Below are positions 26,841 through 35,468 of a stretch of DNA of 64,000 nt, one piece after another. The notes beneath the pieces were generated by a model. It did no database searches and was not told the DNA's origin. It worked only from the letters and a program-made list of their open reading frames with translations. The DNA is from Gemmatimonadota bacterium (GTDB lineage Bacteria; Gemmatimonadota; Gemmatimonadetes; Gemmatimonadales; GWC2-71-9), in the NCBI GenBank assembly GCA_040388535.1, contig JAZKBR010000002.1:1210838-1274837 (forward strand), read 5' to 3'. The translations under genes and the position numbers were made by a program. Each line of letters begins with the position of its first letter. Position 1 is the stretch's first letter.

Positions 26841-26869
26841 TTGCGAAAGTTTTCACAAGCCCGTACTTT
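26841..26869 (+). promoter_or_regulatory. putative promoter of the ATP synthase cluster
   Basis: TTGCGA (26841-26846) and TACTTT (26864-26869) are separated by 17 bases. Transcription would start about seven bases later, at or next to the GTG of the first gene, implying a leaderless mRNA; no ribosome-binding site precedes that GTG, which fits. Confidence 0.45.
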
Positions 26870-26876
26870 CCGCCCC

Positions 26877-27101
26877 GTGAAGCACCCCGACGATGGCTCG
26901 AATCGAGAGATCGGCGAGGGGTACGCCCTGGTTTCGGTGGGGATCACGTTTGCCCTCACCCTGGCGGGGTTCACCCTGGGGGGATTCTGGCTCGACGGCC
27001 GGTTCCACACCACGCCGTTGCTGACGATCCTCGGGATGGTCGTGGGAATGGCCCTGGGCGGTTTCTGGCTCTGGCAGCGGCTTGGCAAGCGCCCGAAGTG
27101 A
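26877..27101 (+). CDS. atpZ: AtpZ/AtpI-type ATP synthase accessory protein
   Basis: A 74-residue protein with two helices (YALVSVGITFALTLAGFTLGGFWLDG and LLTILGMVVGMALGGFWLW), the AtpZ pattern. AtpZ works with AtpI in magnesium or calcium handling and in assembling the c-ring (family knowledge). GTG at 26877 is preferred because the promoter -10 box sits seven bases upstream; an in-frame TTG at 26841 is the alternative and would overlap that promoter. First gene of the ATP synthase cluster. Confidence 0.75.
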   Translation: MKHPDDGSNREIGEGYALVSVGITFALTLAGFTLGGFWLDGRFHTTPLLTILGMVVGMALGGFWLWQRLGKRPK

Positions 27102-27447
27102 CCAGGCGCGCCGGCTCCTCTGGGGGGCGGCCGGCACCGCCGGGGTGACGCTGCTGTCGGGTGCGCTTTGGAGTGGGTCGGGCGCGAAGGCGGCACTCCT
27201 CTTCGGAGCGCTCGCCACGCTGATTCAGCTGGTTGCCGACCGGTTGGCCCGGCAGGTCGGGGTGCCGGCGACGGTGGACCGGCTCAAGGTCTATGGCATT
27301 GGAGTGGTGCTCCGCTTCGGCGGGGTAGCGCTCATCGCGGTGGCGGCGCTCGCCGGGGGAGAGGGGTTCTCCTACCAGGGAGCGGCAACGGGATACCTGG
27401 GAGTCATTCTCCCTCTGCTGTATCTGGAGACACGACTGGACCGATGA
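27082..27447 (+). CDS. atpI: AtpI-like ATP synthase assembly protein
   Basis: A 121-residue membrane protein with four helices (about 11-30, 34-50, 72-90 and 98-116) and a basic N-terminus (SARSDQARR), the outline of ATP synthase protein I. It starts at TTG, overlapping the previous gene by 20 bases; no ATG or GTG is available before the first helix. It ends in ATGA with atpB. Sequence in this family is poorly conserved, so assignment leans on position between atpZ and atpB. Confidence 0.7.
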   Translation: MASARSDQARRLLWGAAGTAGVTLLSGALWSGSGAKAALLFGALATLIQLVADRLARQVGVPATVDRLKVYGIGVVLRFGGVALIAVAALAGGEGFSYQGAATGYLGVILPLLYLETRLDR

Positions 27448-28310
27448 CCGACGGACAAGAGCCCTTCAGCATCGCCGAGATGGTGTTCCACCACACGGGC
27501 GACGCGCACGAACTCGATTTCTCCCCGTTCGGGGTCATCCACCTCCCGGAGTGGGAGCCGATCCGGATCGGGGCGTACTCGATCGATCTCTCCCCGACCC
27601 GCCACGTCGTCTTCATGGTGCTCGCGGCGTCGCTGACGCTGCTGCTCCTCTGGATTGCCGCGCGCGGCATTGCGAAGGCGCGAGCGCAGGGGAAGGCACC
27701 GAAGGGTTACGCCGGGATGATGGAAGCATTCGTGGTCTTCGTGCGCAACGAGATCGCCATCGCCAACATCGGTCACGAGATGGGGCCGCGGTACGCGCCG
27801 CTGATCATCGCCTTCTTCTTCTTCATCCTGATGATGAACCTCCTCGGCCTGCTGCCCTGGGGTGCGTCGCCTACCGGCAACCTCGCCGTAACCGCGGCGC
27901 TCGCCGTGATCTCGTTCCTGGTGATCGAGATCGGCGGGATGGTCAAGCTCGGCTTCAAGGGCTACATGGGCACCATCTTCCCGCACATCGAAGGGCTCGA
28001 TGGCGCGGGCGGTGCGGTGATGACCATTGCCATGGCGCCGATCGAAATCCTCTCCAAGATGGTCAAGCCGATCGCCCTGGCGATCCGCTTGTTCGGCAAC
28101 ATGCTCGCCGGCCACTTCGTGATCTTGTCGCTCTTCGGCATCGTGTTCCTGTTCGGTTCACTTGGCATGTGGAGCTATGGCATCGGGAGCGTCACGGCCC
28201 TGGTTGTTCTCGGCGTGATGTTCCTTGAATTGATCGTCGCGTTCCTGCAGGCGTACGTGTTTGCGCTGCTGAGCGCGGTGTTTATTGGGTTGATGCAGCA
28301 CGAGCATTAA
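27444..28310 (+). CDS. atpB: ATP synthase Fo subunit a
   Basis: A 288-residue membrane protein. The essential Arg lies in ALAIRLFGNMLAGH, the hallmark of subunit a, which forms the proton half-channels against the c-ring. Other conserved parts are APLIIAFFFFILMMNLLGLLP and VAFLQAYVFALLSAVFIGLM. The N-terminal 70 residues (MTDGQEPFSIAEMVFHH) are extracytoplasmic. It overlaps atpI by four bases. Unusually, 303 repeat-rich bases separate it from atpE. Confidence 0.95.
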   Translation: MTDGQEPFSIAEMVFHHTGDAHELDFSPFGVIHLPEWEPIRIGAYSIDLSPTRHVVFMVLAASLTLLLLWIAARGIAKARAQGKAPKGYAGMMEAFVVFVRNEIAIANIGHEMGPRYAPLIIAFFFFILMMNLLGLLPWGASPTGNLAVTAALAVISFLVIEIGGMVKLGFKGYMGTIFPHIEGLDGAGGAVMTIAMAPIEILSKMVKPIALAIRLFGNMLAGHFVILSLFGIVFLFGSLGMWSYGIGSVTALVVLGVMFLELIVAFLQAYVFALLSAVFIGLMQHEH

Positions 28311-28613
28311 TAGCTGGATGATGGATGACAGATGACGGATCTGTCACCCTGAGCGAAGCCCGCGAAGCGGGCGCAGTCGAAGGGGCGGAGCTTCGCTCCC
28401 TCGCTTCGCTCAGGATGACAAGCAGAGGTAGGACACCGCACCGCCCGATGCATCCAACGGCGACTGCGTTTCCAATCGGCGATCGTCGCTGATTGCGGGA
28501 GCTGGACCTCCGGGTCCGCCGGCTCCCATCGACTGGCCACCGTTCCTGGGGAGACGGTGCACTGGCCGAGGATGCAAATGACAATTGATCCTCACTGAAA
28601 CGACGAGTTGAAA
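28311..28613. other. repeat-rich gap inside the ATP synthase cluster
   Basis: No gene. Contents in order: a heptamer array (28316-28337), a TGTCACCCTGA palindrome (28342-28420), and a hairpin GGGAGC...GCTCCC (28497-28527) with an inner GGACC/GGTCC stem. The hairpin could set differential expression of atpE or be a processing site. No promoter stands out before atpE. Confidence 0.6.
28342..28420. repeat. TGTCACCCTGA-type imperfect palindrome
   Basis: Starts TGTCACCCTGAGCGAAGC and ends CGCTTCGCTCAGGATGACA; inner parts also pair (CCCGCGAAGCGGG, GGAGCTTCGCTCC). Same family as 22808, 48586 and 51640. Preceded directly by heptamer units GATGGATGACAGATGACGGA. Confidence 0.75.
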
Positions 28614-28880
28614 ATGTTGCTCCCGATTCTCATGCAGACTGAAGCCGCCGCGCAGATCCCGAACTACGGCGCCCTGGGTGCCGGTATCGGCCTCGGCCTC
28701 GCCGTTCTCGGCGCCGGCATCGGCCTCGGCCGCATCGGTGGCCAGGTCGCTGAAGGCATCGCACGTCAGCCGGAAGCGGCAGGCGAGATCCGCGGCGCTG
28801 GCCTGCTCTTCGGCGTGCTGCTCGAAGGCGCCACGATCATCGCGCTCGTGTTCGCCCTGCTGTTCAAGCTGATCAAGTAA
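28614..28880 (+). CDS. atpE: ATP synthase Fo subunit c
   Basis: An 88-residue two-helix proteolipid. Helix 1 is Gly-rich (GAGIGLGLAVLGAGIGLGRIGG), the polar loop is ARQPEA, and helix 2 carries the ion-binding Glu in GVLLEGATIIAL. The residue pattern of sodium-type rings (Gln in helix 1, Ser/Thr after the Glu) is absent: Leu and Gly occupy those places, so a proton ring is expected. ATG at 28614 follows an in-frame TTG at 28608. The N-terminus has a short extra leader (MLLPILMQTEAAAQ). Confidence 0.95.
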   Translation: MLLPILMQTEAAAQIPNYGALGAGIGLGLAVLGAGIGLGRIGGQVAEGIARQPEAAGEIRGAGLLFGVLLEGATIIALVFALLFKLIK

Positions 28881-28893
28881 CCAGGCGGTTCGC

Positions 28894-29433
28894 GTGACGA
28901 TGCTACCGTTGTTGATGATGGCGGAAGAGGGGGGCTTGCCGAAGCCCTTCTCGCCGACGTTTGGTCTCTTCCTCTGGACCTTCATCGTTTTCATTCCGTT
29001 CCTGATCATCCTGGCGAAGTTCGTCCTTCCGGTGATCGTGAAGGCGACGGCCGATCGTGAAGCGGCGATCACCAAGCAGCTCGCCGATGCCGAGCGGATG
29101 CACAGCGAGGCGAAGGCGGCACTGGAAGAGCAGAAGCAGTTGCTGGCCGGTGCACGCGGCGAGGCGCAGGCGTTGATGGCCGAGGCGCGTGGCGCGTCGG
29201 AGCGTGAGCGCGCGGCGTCGGTCGAGAAGACCAAGACGGAACAGGCCGAGATGCTCGATCGCGCCCGTCGCGAGATCGTGGCCGAGAAGGAGCGGGCCGT
29301 GGCCGACCTTCGTCGCGAGGCGGTCGACATCGCGATTGCAGCGGCCGGCAAGGTGGTGGGTCAGCGGCTTGATTCGAGCGCCGACCGCAAGCTGGTGGAA
29401 GACTACCTCGCGCAGATCGGGAACAAGCCGTGA
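28894..29433 (+). CDS. atpF: ATP synthase Fo subunit b
   Basis: A 179-residue protein: one membrane helix (about 24-48, FGLFLWTFIVFIPFLIILAKFV) followed by a long charged coiled coil (ADREAAITKQLADAERMHSE ... EKERAVADLRREAVDIAIAA) that forms the peripheral stalk and ends with GKVVGQRLDSSADRKLVEDYL, the delta-binding part. GTG at 28894 has AGGCGG upstream; ATG at 28900 is possible. Only 13 bases from atpE. Confidence 0.93.
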   Translation: MTMLPLLMMAEEGGLPKPFSPTFGLFLWTFIVFIPFLIILAKFVLPVIVKATADREAAITKQLADAERMHSEAKAALEEQKQLLAGARGEAQALMAEARGASERERAASVEKTKTEQAEMLDRARREIVAEKERAVADLRREAVDIAIAAAGKVVGQRLDSSADRKLVEDYLAQIGNKP

Positions 29434-29963
29434 GGGAAGTGACCATCGCCCGGAACTACGCTGAGGCGTTGTTCGCGCTCGCCAACAAGGCGAACGCGGT
29501 CGAGGCGTGGGGTGACCTGATGGACGCGACGGCGGGGGCGATGAGCACCCCGTCGATCGAGGCGGTATTGATGTCGCCGCGAGTGCCGAAGGAGCGGAAG
29601 GTCGCGATCGTGCTCGACGCGATGAAGGATGCGCCGAAGCCGTTCACGCTTTTCCTGGCCGCGGTGATCCGTCGCGGCCGGCAGTTGATGCTCGGGTCCA
29701 TTGCCGATGAGTATCGTGGCCTGGTTGATGTGAAGCTTTCCCGCGTTCGGGCGGGCGTCACGGTGGCGCGCGAGATGGATGCGCTGGCGCGTTCGGTGAT
29801 TGTCGAGCGGCTGTCGAAGGCGATCGGCAAGGATGTCATTGCCGGGTTCAGCACCGATCCCGCGCTGCTGGGTGGCGTGGTGGTGCGGATCGGCGACCGG
29901 GTCTACGACGGCTCGGTGCGCAAGCGCCTCGCGGTGCTCAGGAACAAGTTGCTGGCGCGGTAG
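29430..29963 (+). CDS. atpH: ATP synthase F1 subunit delta
   Basis: A 177-residue protein with the delta/OSCP pattern: ARNYAEALFALANKAN at the N-terminus and the C-terminal DPALLGGVVVRIGDRVYDGSVRKRL. It links the peripheral stalk to the alpha subunits. GTG start, four-base overlap with atpF. In most bacteria atpA follows at once; here a terminator follows 26 bases after the stop, and no alpha, gamma, beta or epsilon gene exists in the window. Confidence 0.94.
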   Translation: MREVTIARNYAEALFALANKANAVEAWGDLMDATAGAMSTPSIEAVLMSPRVPKERKVAIVLDAMKDAPKPFTLFLAAVIRRGRQLMLGSIADEYRGLVDVKLSRVRAGVTVAREMDALARSVIVERLSKAIGKDVIAGFSTDPALLGGVVVRIGDRVYDGSVRKRLAVLRNKLLAR

Positions 29964-29989
29964 GTTGCGCGCTGGTTGAGATGTGAGAG

Positions 29990-30015
29990 CGCCGCCTGAA
30001 GAGGGCGGCGTTTTT
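29990..30015 (+). terminator. intrinsic terminator of the ATP synthase cluster
   Basis: CGCCGCC (29990-29996) and GGCGGCG (30004-30010) form a perfect 7-bp stem with loop TGAAGAG, followed directly by TTTTT. Confidence 0.85.
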
Positions 30016-30020
30016 CATGT

Positions 30021-30068
30021 TAGGAGAAGGGAGAAGGGAGAAGGGAGAAGGGGGAAGAGGGAAGGGGG
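30021..30068. repeat. heptamer tandem array (GGGAGAA)
   Basis: At least four units of GGAGAAG/GGGAGAA follow each other from 30021, degrading to GGGGGAAGAGGGAAGGGGG. It lies between the atp terminator and the lipoprotein gene at 30134. Confidence 0.75.
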
Positions 30069-30133
30069 AATGGAGATGGGGGATTTGTTCCAGTCGATGG
30101 TGACGAACCGACGGCCCGCCGGGTCAGTTAGTC

Positions 30134-31495
30134 ATGCGTCTCCCTCGCGCACTCTTGCTCACGGTGGCACTCCTCGCTGGATGTGCCGGATCGGAACCGA
30201 CCACGCCGCCCAGCGTCGTGATCCGGCTGGAGCGCGGCGATGATCAGGCCGGCGAGGTGGGGACGCTGCTCGATCCGATTGTCGTGATGCTGATCGGTGC
30301 CGATGGCGCGCCGCTCCCCGGCGTGGCGGTCACAGTGCGTACTCCCGCCGGCGGAAGCGCAGCACTCGACTCGCCGCGTTCGGCGCCCGACGGCAGTGTC
30401 ACCATTCGCTGGCGCCTCGCCGAGCAACTCGGTGATCAGGCCCTCGAAGTCTCGGCCGATGGTGCGCGCACGCTCGTCCTCAAGGCGCACGCGTTCACTG
30501 CGCCGCCCGAGCGCCTCCCGCTCGATCGCGTCCTGCTGATCGGGCTCCCCACCTACGAAGGCTCCGGAGAGGCAGTGCATCCGGATGTCGCGGTCGATCC
30601 GCTCTGGTCGCAGCGACTGCTGATGGCATTCACGCCCTATCCGGGTGGCGATTCCCGTTACGAGAATCCTTCGATCGTCACGACCATCACACCGCGCAGC
30701 TGGACGGTGCCGCACGGCGTGAGCAACCCGATCGCGGCGATCAGCGACGGTTATCTCTCCGATCCGGATCTCGTGGCACCGCAGGGTGATCGCTGGTCGC
30801 TCTACTATCGCGCTGTGGTGGATGGCACCAACCGGATCCTGATGCGGCAGAGTGACGACGCGGTGCAGTGGGGAGCACCGGTGGAGGTGTTGCGCACACC
30901 CAATCACGACGTGGTCTCACCGGCGATTGTGCGCGGCGGACACTCCGGGTCGTGGAAGATGTGGTCGGTCAACAGTGGCGTGGCCGGATGTCGCGCCGCG
31001 CAAACCACTGTTGAGTTTCGCGAGGCTTCTGATGGCCGGCGCTGGGGCGCACCGGTCGTCAGCGATCTGGTATGGCCCGGACGGGTCGCGTGGCATCTCG
31101 ATGTGATCTGGGTCGCGGCGCGACAGGAATACTGGGCCCTCGTCGCGACCTATCCGGCAGGGAGCACCTGCGTCACCGATCAGTTGCAGTTCGCGCGCAG
31201 CACTGATGGCGTGCGCTGGACGCGGCATCCAGAACCGATTCTCACGGCGGGGATCCTGCCGGAATTCAGTGATGTGATTTATCGCTCGTCACTGCAGGTG
31301 GAGCCGGAGCAGGGGACGGTGGTCTTCTGGCTCTCGGGCGCCCGCTTCAATGGCTCGGTCTATACGTGGCGAACGGGGGCCCTGCGCGTTGGCATCCCGA
31401 CGCTGCTCGATGGGACACGGCCGCTGGTGCCCGCGCTATTCGCCGGCGCTCTGGCTGACCGCGCGCTGTTGCCGATGCCGGAGCGGGATTACTGA
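30134..31495 (+). CDS. lipoprotein with Ig-like domain and glycosidase-type propeller
   Basis: A 453-residue lipoprotein: signal with lipobox LLAGC-AG at residues 13-17, an Ig-like (Big_1-type) domain about 25-125 (VVMLIGADGAPLPGVAVTVRT ... DGSVTIRWRL), and a C-terminal region about 135-450 with repeated five-bladed-propeller motifs (SDPDLVAPQGDRWSLYYRA, ILMRQSDDAVQWGAPVEV, FARSTDGVRWTRH), as in GH43/sialidase-like folds. The DPD and YY motifs suggest carbohydrate binding; catalytic acids cannot be assigned. Followed by a GGGTGAT array. Confidence 0.78.
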   Translation: MRLPRALLLTVALLAGCAGSEPTTPPSVVIRLERGDDQAGEVGTLLDPIVVMLIGADGAPLPGVAVTVRTPAGGSAALDSPRSAPDGSVTIRWRLAEQLGDQALEVSADGARTLVLKAHAFTAPPERLPLDRVLLIGLPTYEGSGEAVHPDVAVDPLWSQRLLMAFTPYPGGDSRYENPSIVTTITPRSWTVPHGVSNPIAAISDGYLSDPDLVAPQGDRWSLYYRAVVDGTNRILMRQSDDAVQWGAPVEVLRTPNHDVVSPAIVRGGHSGSWKMWSVNSGVAGCRAAQTTVEFREASDGRRWGAPVVSDLVWPGRVAWHLDVIWVAARQEYWALVATYPAGSTCVTDQLQFARSTDGVRWTRHPEPILTAGILPEFSDVIYRSSLQVEPEQGTVVFWLSGARFNGSVYTWRTGALRVGIPTLLDGTRPLVPALFAGALADRALLPMPERDY

Positions 31496-31496
31496 A

Positions 31497-31527
31497 GTGA
31501 TGGGTGATGGGTGATGGGTGATGGGTA
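31497..31527. repeat. heptamer tandem array (GGGTGAT)
   Basis: About four units of GTGATGG directly after the stop of the lipoprotein gene. The inverse array (CATCACC) at 32731-32795 sits on the other side of the next gene. Confidence 0.8.
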
Positions 31528-31636
31528 TGCGTGCGGGATGACAACTTCCCCTCAATCACATTGCACTCGATGTAACCCGGTTGCGGGGCCGCCAATCCCC
31601 CGGTACACTCACGGCCACCCCCTCCGTGGAGTCACC

Positions 31637-32725
31637 GTGCGCCGTCATCACCGCTGCTTCCTGACGCTGCTTGCCGTGGTAGCCTGTCGGGCGACTCCCG
31701 ACTCCCTTCACCGCGCGGCAGCGGCCAACACCGTGCAGATCGACTCCGTGCCGTTTGTCGATCTTGTCCCGACCGACTCCACTGGCGCGGTCCGCTTCGG
31801 CAATGCTACGGACGCGACGCGACTGAGCAGTGGCGTCCTCGTCATTCCTGATCGCACCAGCGAATCGCTCCGGTTCATCTCCCACGATGGCCGCGTGCTC
31901 CGCGAAGTGGGGCGGAAGGGCGCTGGTCCTGGGGAGTTCGCGATGATCGACGAGATCGCGCAATGCGGCCCGGATTCGATCTTTGTATGGGACCCGCGGC
32001 AGCAGCGCGCCTCCGTCTTCGATTCGGTGGGGCACTTCGTTCGCCAGTTTGCGCTCCCCAGTAGTCCCCGGTTATTGGTGTGCAACGAGGCCGGCGAGCT
32101 GGCGACCATTGGGTCGGTCCAGGGCGGCGGGATGCCGTCGCTCGCGGCACCACCGCGGACCGGCGTAGTCACCACATTCACGCGGGACGGGACGCCGAGG
32201 CATGCATTCGAACGGCGTGTGATCGCCGAGAACCGGCCCTTGGCCGCCACCGCGACCATCGCGATCGCTGGAGGGAAGCTCTATTTCGGTCGCGGTGATT
32301 CGGCCGTGGTGACCGCCACCACGATGGACGGAGTTCCTGTCGCAACGCGAGCGCTCGGCATCGCCGGGCGACCAGTCTCTCCGGCCCAATATGCGGCGAG
32401 CATCGAGCATCTGCTTCTCGCGTTGATCCTGCCTGCCGACCGAGAGATGCCTCGTACCATCCTGATGAAAATCCCGGCCCCGACGCAACTGCCGGCATTC
32501 CGGGCGCTGCTCGCCGATCCCACGGGCGCCGTGTGGGCGGTGACCTCATCGTATGGTGACGGGGAGACGGTGCTGCACGGCGTCGACTCCGCCGGCGTGC
32601 CCATTGGCACCCTGCGGATTCCGCGCGATGTCGATGTGCGGGAGATCGGCCGCGACTACCTGCTCGGCATCGTCGAGGATGCCGAGGGGGAACAGCACCT
32701 ACTGGTGTATCGGGTCAGGCGGTGA
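31637..32725 (+). CDS. six-bladed beta-propeller lipoprotein
   Basis: A 362-residue protein. GTG at 31637 is chosen because GGAG lies five bases upstream and the N-terminus VRRHHRCFLTLLAVVAC is a lipoprotein signal. The propeller motif GRKGAGPGEFAMIDE is at about residue 90, with IFVWDPRQQRASVFDSVG and similar blades after. It is bracketed by inverted heptamer arrays (31497 and 32731). Confidence 0.8.
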   Translation: MRRHHRCFLTLLAVVACRATPDSLHRAAAANTVQIDSVPFVDLVPTDSTGAVRFGNATDATRLSSGVLVIPDRTSESLRFISHDGRVLREVGRKGAGPGEFAMIDEIAQCGPDSIFVWDPRQQRASVFDSVGHFVRQFALPSSPRLLVCNEAGELATIGSVQGGGMPSLAAPPRTGVVTTFTRDGTPRHAFERRVIAENRPLAATATIAIAGGKLYFGRGDSAVVTATTMDGVPVATRALGIAGRPVSPAQYAASIEHLLLALILPADREMPRTILMKIPAPTQLPAFRALLADPTGAVWAVTSSYGDGETVLHGVDSAGVPIGTLRIPRDVDVREIGRDYLLGIVEDAEGEQHLLVYRVRR

Positions 32726-32730
32726 AAGTC

Positions 32731-32795
32731 CGTCACCCATCACCCATCACCCATCACCCATCACCCATCTCCCATCTCCCATCTCCCATCTCCCT
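32731..32795. repeat. heptamer tandem array (CATCACC, then CATCTCC)
   Basis: Five units of CATCACC pass into four units of CATCTCC, ending next to the SGNH gene stop. It is the reverse orientation of the array at 31497-31527, so the gene between them has inverted flanks. Confidence 0.82.
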
Positions 32796-32796
32796 C

Positions 32797-33630
32797 TCAG
32801 CAATGCCCCGCACCACTCCAGTTCCCCATCGGTGGCACCGCGAGCCCAGGACTCGCCGGGAAATTGGTGTTGGCGTCATGCGCCGCACGTTGCAACAGCC
32901 GAATCTGTGCTTCGGGAATGCCGAGCGGCGAATTACCGCTGAATGCCGCCGGCGCGAGTGTGCGCACGTCGACGCCACTGATCCGTTCGTAGATCTCGAG
33001 CGCGGCGAGGTAGGTACCGAGTGGTGACGGGTGATAGCCATCGAGCCCATAGAACTTGAGCGACGGGTCTTCACGCCATGCTGCGCGCCACGCCTCTCCT
33101 GCGGGGAGGAAGGTGCCATTCACGGCCGAGGTGGCGAGCTGGAAGGTGAGCCGCACGCCGTCGAAGTCCCAATCCTGACCGCTGCCGGGCGCACCCGACC
33201 ACGACATCATCACGGCCGTGCGTGCGCCAGCGGCCTTGATCCGTTCGTCGAACATCCGGGTCCAGAGCACCAGCGAGTCGCGACACATCCCGGCAGGCGT
33301 CGGCCCTTGCTGCAGCACCACGACATCGATGCCGCCCTGACCGAGGAGCGAGAGGGCGTTCGAGCCGCCATTGATATGGTCAATGAGCGCGAGGTCAGCA
33401 CCAGCCGCCATCAGCGTCTCGATCGGATTGCCGGCGGCCCTCGCGATCGAGGCCACGGTATTCGGCAGCGAATTCGTGTACGTCAGCGAATTGCCCACGA
33501 AGAGCACTCGCTGGGCGCCGCTCGGCGGTGGAGGGGGTGGCGGAGCCGGTGGGGGTGGTTCGACCACGGCGATGGTACCGCAGCCCAGCAGTACCAGGAG
33601 TGATGATGCCAGCGTGCGCGCGAGTGTCAT
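32797..33630 (-). CDS. SGNH/GDSL-type hydrolase lipoprotein
   Basis: A 277-residue lipoprotein; ATG at 33630 has AGGAGG upstream. Signal and lipobox (LLVLLGC), then a Pro-rich linker of about 14 residues. The nucleophile block is VLFVGNSLTYTNSLP (G-N-S replaces G-D-S, as in several SGNH subfamilies), the C-terminal Asp/His pair is in GLDGYHPSPLG. Likely a surface esterase or carbohydrate deacetylase; substrate unknown. It is divergent from the Ig-like lipoprotein gene at 33802. A 5'-part copy lies at 35530-35671. Confidence 0.82.
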   Translation of the reverse strand: MTLARTLASSLLVLLGCGTIAVVEPPPPAPPPPPPPSGAQRVLFVGNSLTYTNSLPNTVASIARAAGNPIETLMAAGADLALIDHINGGSNALSLLGQGGIDVVVLQQGPTPAGMCRDSLVLWTRMFDERIKAAGARTAVMMSWSGAPGSGQDWDFDGVRLTFQLATSAVNGTFLPAGEAWRAAWREDPSLKFYGLDGYHPSPLGTYLAALEIYERISGVDVRTLAPAAFSGNSPLGIPEAQIRLLQRAAHDANTNFPASPGLAVPPMGNWSGAGHC

Positions 33631-33729
33631 GCAGCCTCCTCCTTGCCCTGAAGTCTGGCCCGATCCCGGGGTGATTGGACCCCTCCGGTGGCGCGCCTGA
33701 CCACCCCCTGACACTCGATGTCCGGCCAA

Positions 33730-33759
33730 CTCACGGTCAACTCACGGCTACCAGACACC
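33730..33759 (+). promoter_or_regulatory. putative SARP-type operator/promoter
   Basis: CTCACGG (33730-33736) repeats at 33741-33747, an 11-bp pitch of 7-bp repeats with 4-bp spacers. Six bases later is GACACC (33754-33759) as a -10-like box. The same arrangement occurs at 35679-35708. It lies 43 bases before the lipoprotein start at 33802. The regulator at 37367 is a plausible binder (inference). Confidence 0.5.
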
Positions 33760-33801
33760 CTCGTGCGATGATGGTCACGTCCCCTTGCTGAGGTTGTCCT
33801 G

Positions 33802-35448
33802 ATGAAGTCGCCACTCCCCCTGATCCTCCTGTTGCTGGCCGGCTGCGCCGCCACCCCCACCGATTCGTCCGATACACCACAGAACGTCGTCCTCACCCTC
33901 CCGGTGGCGGAGATCAAGGTGGGCGACGAGATCCAGCTCACCGCCGTCGCGCGCAACGGCCTCGACTTCCCGCTGCCGGCGACCCCGATCGATTGGAGCA
34001 CTGATCTTCCCGCGGTCGCCACGGTGACGGCGGCCGGTCGTCTGCGCGGGGTGGCGGCTGGTACGGTGATGGTGACCGCGCGTTCGGGCAGTGCGAGCGC
34101 GACCCGCTCAGTGATTGTCCGCCCGATCGAGCCCAACTCGATCACCCTCTCGCCGCTCCCCGCCACGCTGACCGCGGGGGGGCATCTGCAATTCGTTGCG
34201 GACGTGCGCGCTGACGGTGGCTACCAGCTCCAGAATGCCTCGGTGACCTGGAGTGTCACCGGGACGGCGCTCGCGAGCATTTCAGTCACCGGGGACCTGA
34301 CCCCACTTACCGCCGGAGTCATCACTGTGACGGCGGTGAGTGGCACGGCGACCGCGAGTCACACCCTCACCGTGTTGCCGGCGCCGCCGGCGAGTGTTCA
34401 GATCTCGGGTGGCGCGAGGACCATCCGTCTCGGAGAGACCACAACACTCACCGCGTCGGTGATCGCCACGACCGGCACCACCATCGCCGATGCCCAGGTC
34501 GTGTGGAGTTCGAGTGACCCGACTGTCGTGACGGTGACATCCTCGGGCGAAGTCACTGGTGTCGGCGTGGGGCAGGCGAGTATCAACGCGAGCTTCGGGG
34601 CCCTCTCTCGCTCGGTGCCGATGCTGGTGAGCGGCACGATCACCCCGACGCACCGGATCGCCTACATCCGGGAGTACGTCGGCGGCGAACGACGGCTCGA
34701 GGTCATCGCAGAAAGTGGCGAACTCATCCTCAGTGTTCGCCCGTCGATCGATTTTCGGGTCGCAACCTTTGCCTCGCAACCCACCGTGACCCTCTCACCC
34801 GATGGCAAGACCATTGCCTACGATTGCCTTGGCGGAGTCTGCCTGTTGCAACTCGCTACCGGCAGTGCGACCCTCCTGCTCTATGGAGGGTACTCCGAGC
34901 CGACCTGGAGCGCGGATGGCTCCACCCTGGTCCTGCGCGGCGACTACAGCAGCGTCGTGCAATACAACCTGGTGACCGACGAGATCACGACCCTGCGCGC
35001 GCCGTTCTACGTCGAGCGACCGCGCCTCTCTCCCGATGGTCAGATGGTGATTTACGAATGCGATTTTTCCCGGCTCTACGAGGCGCAGTTCAGTCTTTGC
35101 CGGATGAATGCCAGCGGCAACGTGACCCTCTACAGGACCTACGGCAACGCCGTGAGCTTCGCCGCTGATGGGCGTATGGCGTACATCCGAAGTGTGGACG
35201 AGGTGGGCAGCTTCCGATTCCTGGTGGTTGAACCCCCGCAGAGTAGCCCCGCCCCGAGCGGCCCCGGCGTCGCCGAGTTCGTCGGCTTCGCGGACGTCAC
35301 CGAGATGACGTGGAGCCCGGATGGGCAGAGACTCCTGCTGGTCCGGAACGGCGAGCTCTGGGTGGTCTCCATCCCAGGGGCCGGCGACCAGCGACCATTC
35401 GGCACCCTCGTGCCCGGGAGCCGGATCTCCAGTATCAGTTGGAGATAG
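33802..35448 (+). CDS. Ig-like (Big_2) and TolB-type propeller lipoprotein
   Basis: A 548-residue lipoprotein: lipobox LLLLAGC, three Big_2-type Ig repeats at about 28-105, 110-195 and 197-280 (each with the VATVTAAGRLRGVAAGTVMVTA-like ending: ATVTAAG, ASISVTG, VTVTSSG), then a WD40-like/TolB propeller at about 285-548 (LSPDGKTIAYDC, WSADGSTLVLRGD, SPDGQMVIYEC, WSPDGQRLLLV). Probably surface-exposed adhesion or binding protein. It belongs to the duplicated SGNH/lipoprotein/SARP unit. Confidence 0.82.
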   Translation: MKSPLPLILLLLAGCAATPTDSSDTPQNVVLTLPVAEIKVGDEIQLTAVARNGLDFPLPATPIDWSTDLPAVATVTAAGRLRGVAAGTVMVTARSGSASATRSVIVRPIEPNSITLSPLPATLTAGGHLQFVADVRADGGYQLQNASVTWSVTGTALASISVTGDLTPLTAGVITVTAVSGTATASHTLTVLPAPPASVQISGGARTIRLGETTTLTASVIATTGTTIADAQVVWSSSDPTVVTVTSSGEVTGVGVGQASINASFGALSRSVPMLVSGTITPTHRIAYIREYVGGERRLEVIAESGELILSVRPSIDFRVATFASQPTVTLSPDGKTIAYDCLGGVCLLQLATGSATLLLYGGYSEPTWSADGSTLVLRGDYSSVVQYNLVTDEITTLRAPFYVERPRLSPDGQMVIYECDFSRLYEAQFSLCRMNASGNVTLYRTYGNAVSFAADGRMAYIRSVDEVGSFRFLVVEPPQSSPAPSGPGVAEFVGFADVTEMTWSPDGQRLLLVRNGELWVVSIPGAGDQRPFGTLVPGSRISSISWR

Positions 35449-35468
35449 CGCCAGACGACAAAAGACCT

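Noticed and set aside
32731-32795. Possible CRISPR array
   Set aside because: Units are seven bases long with no spacers; no cas genes are in the window.
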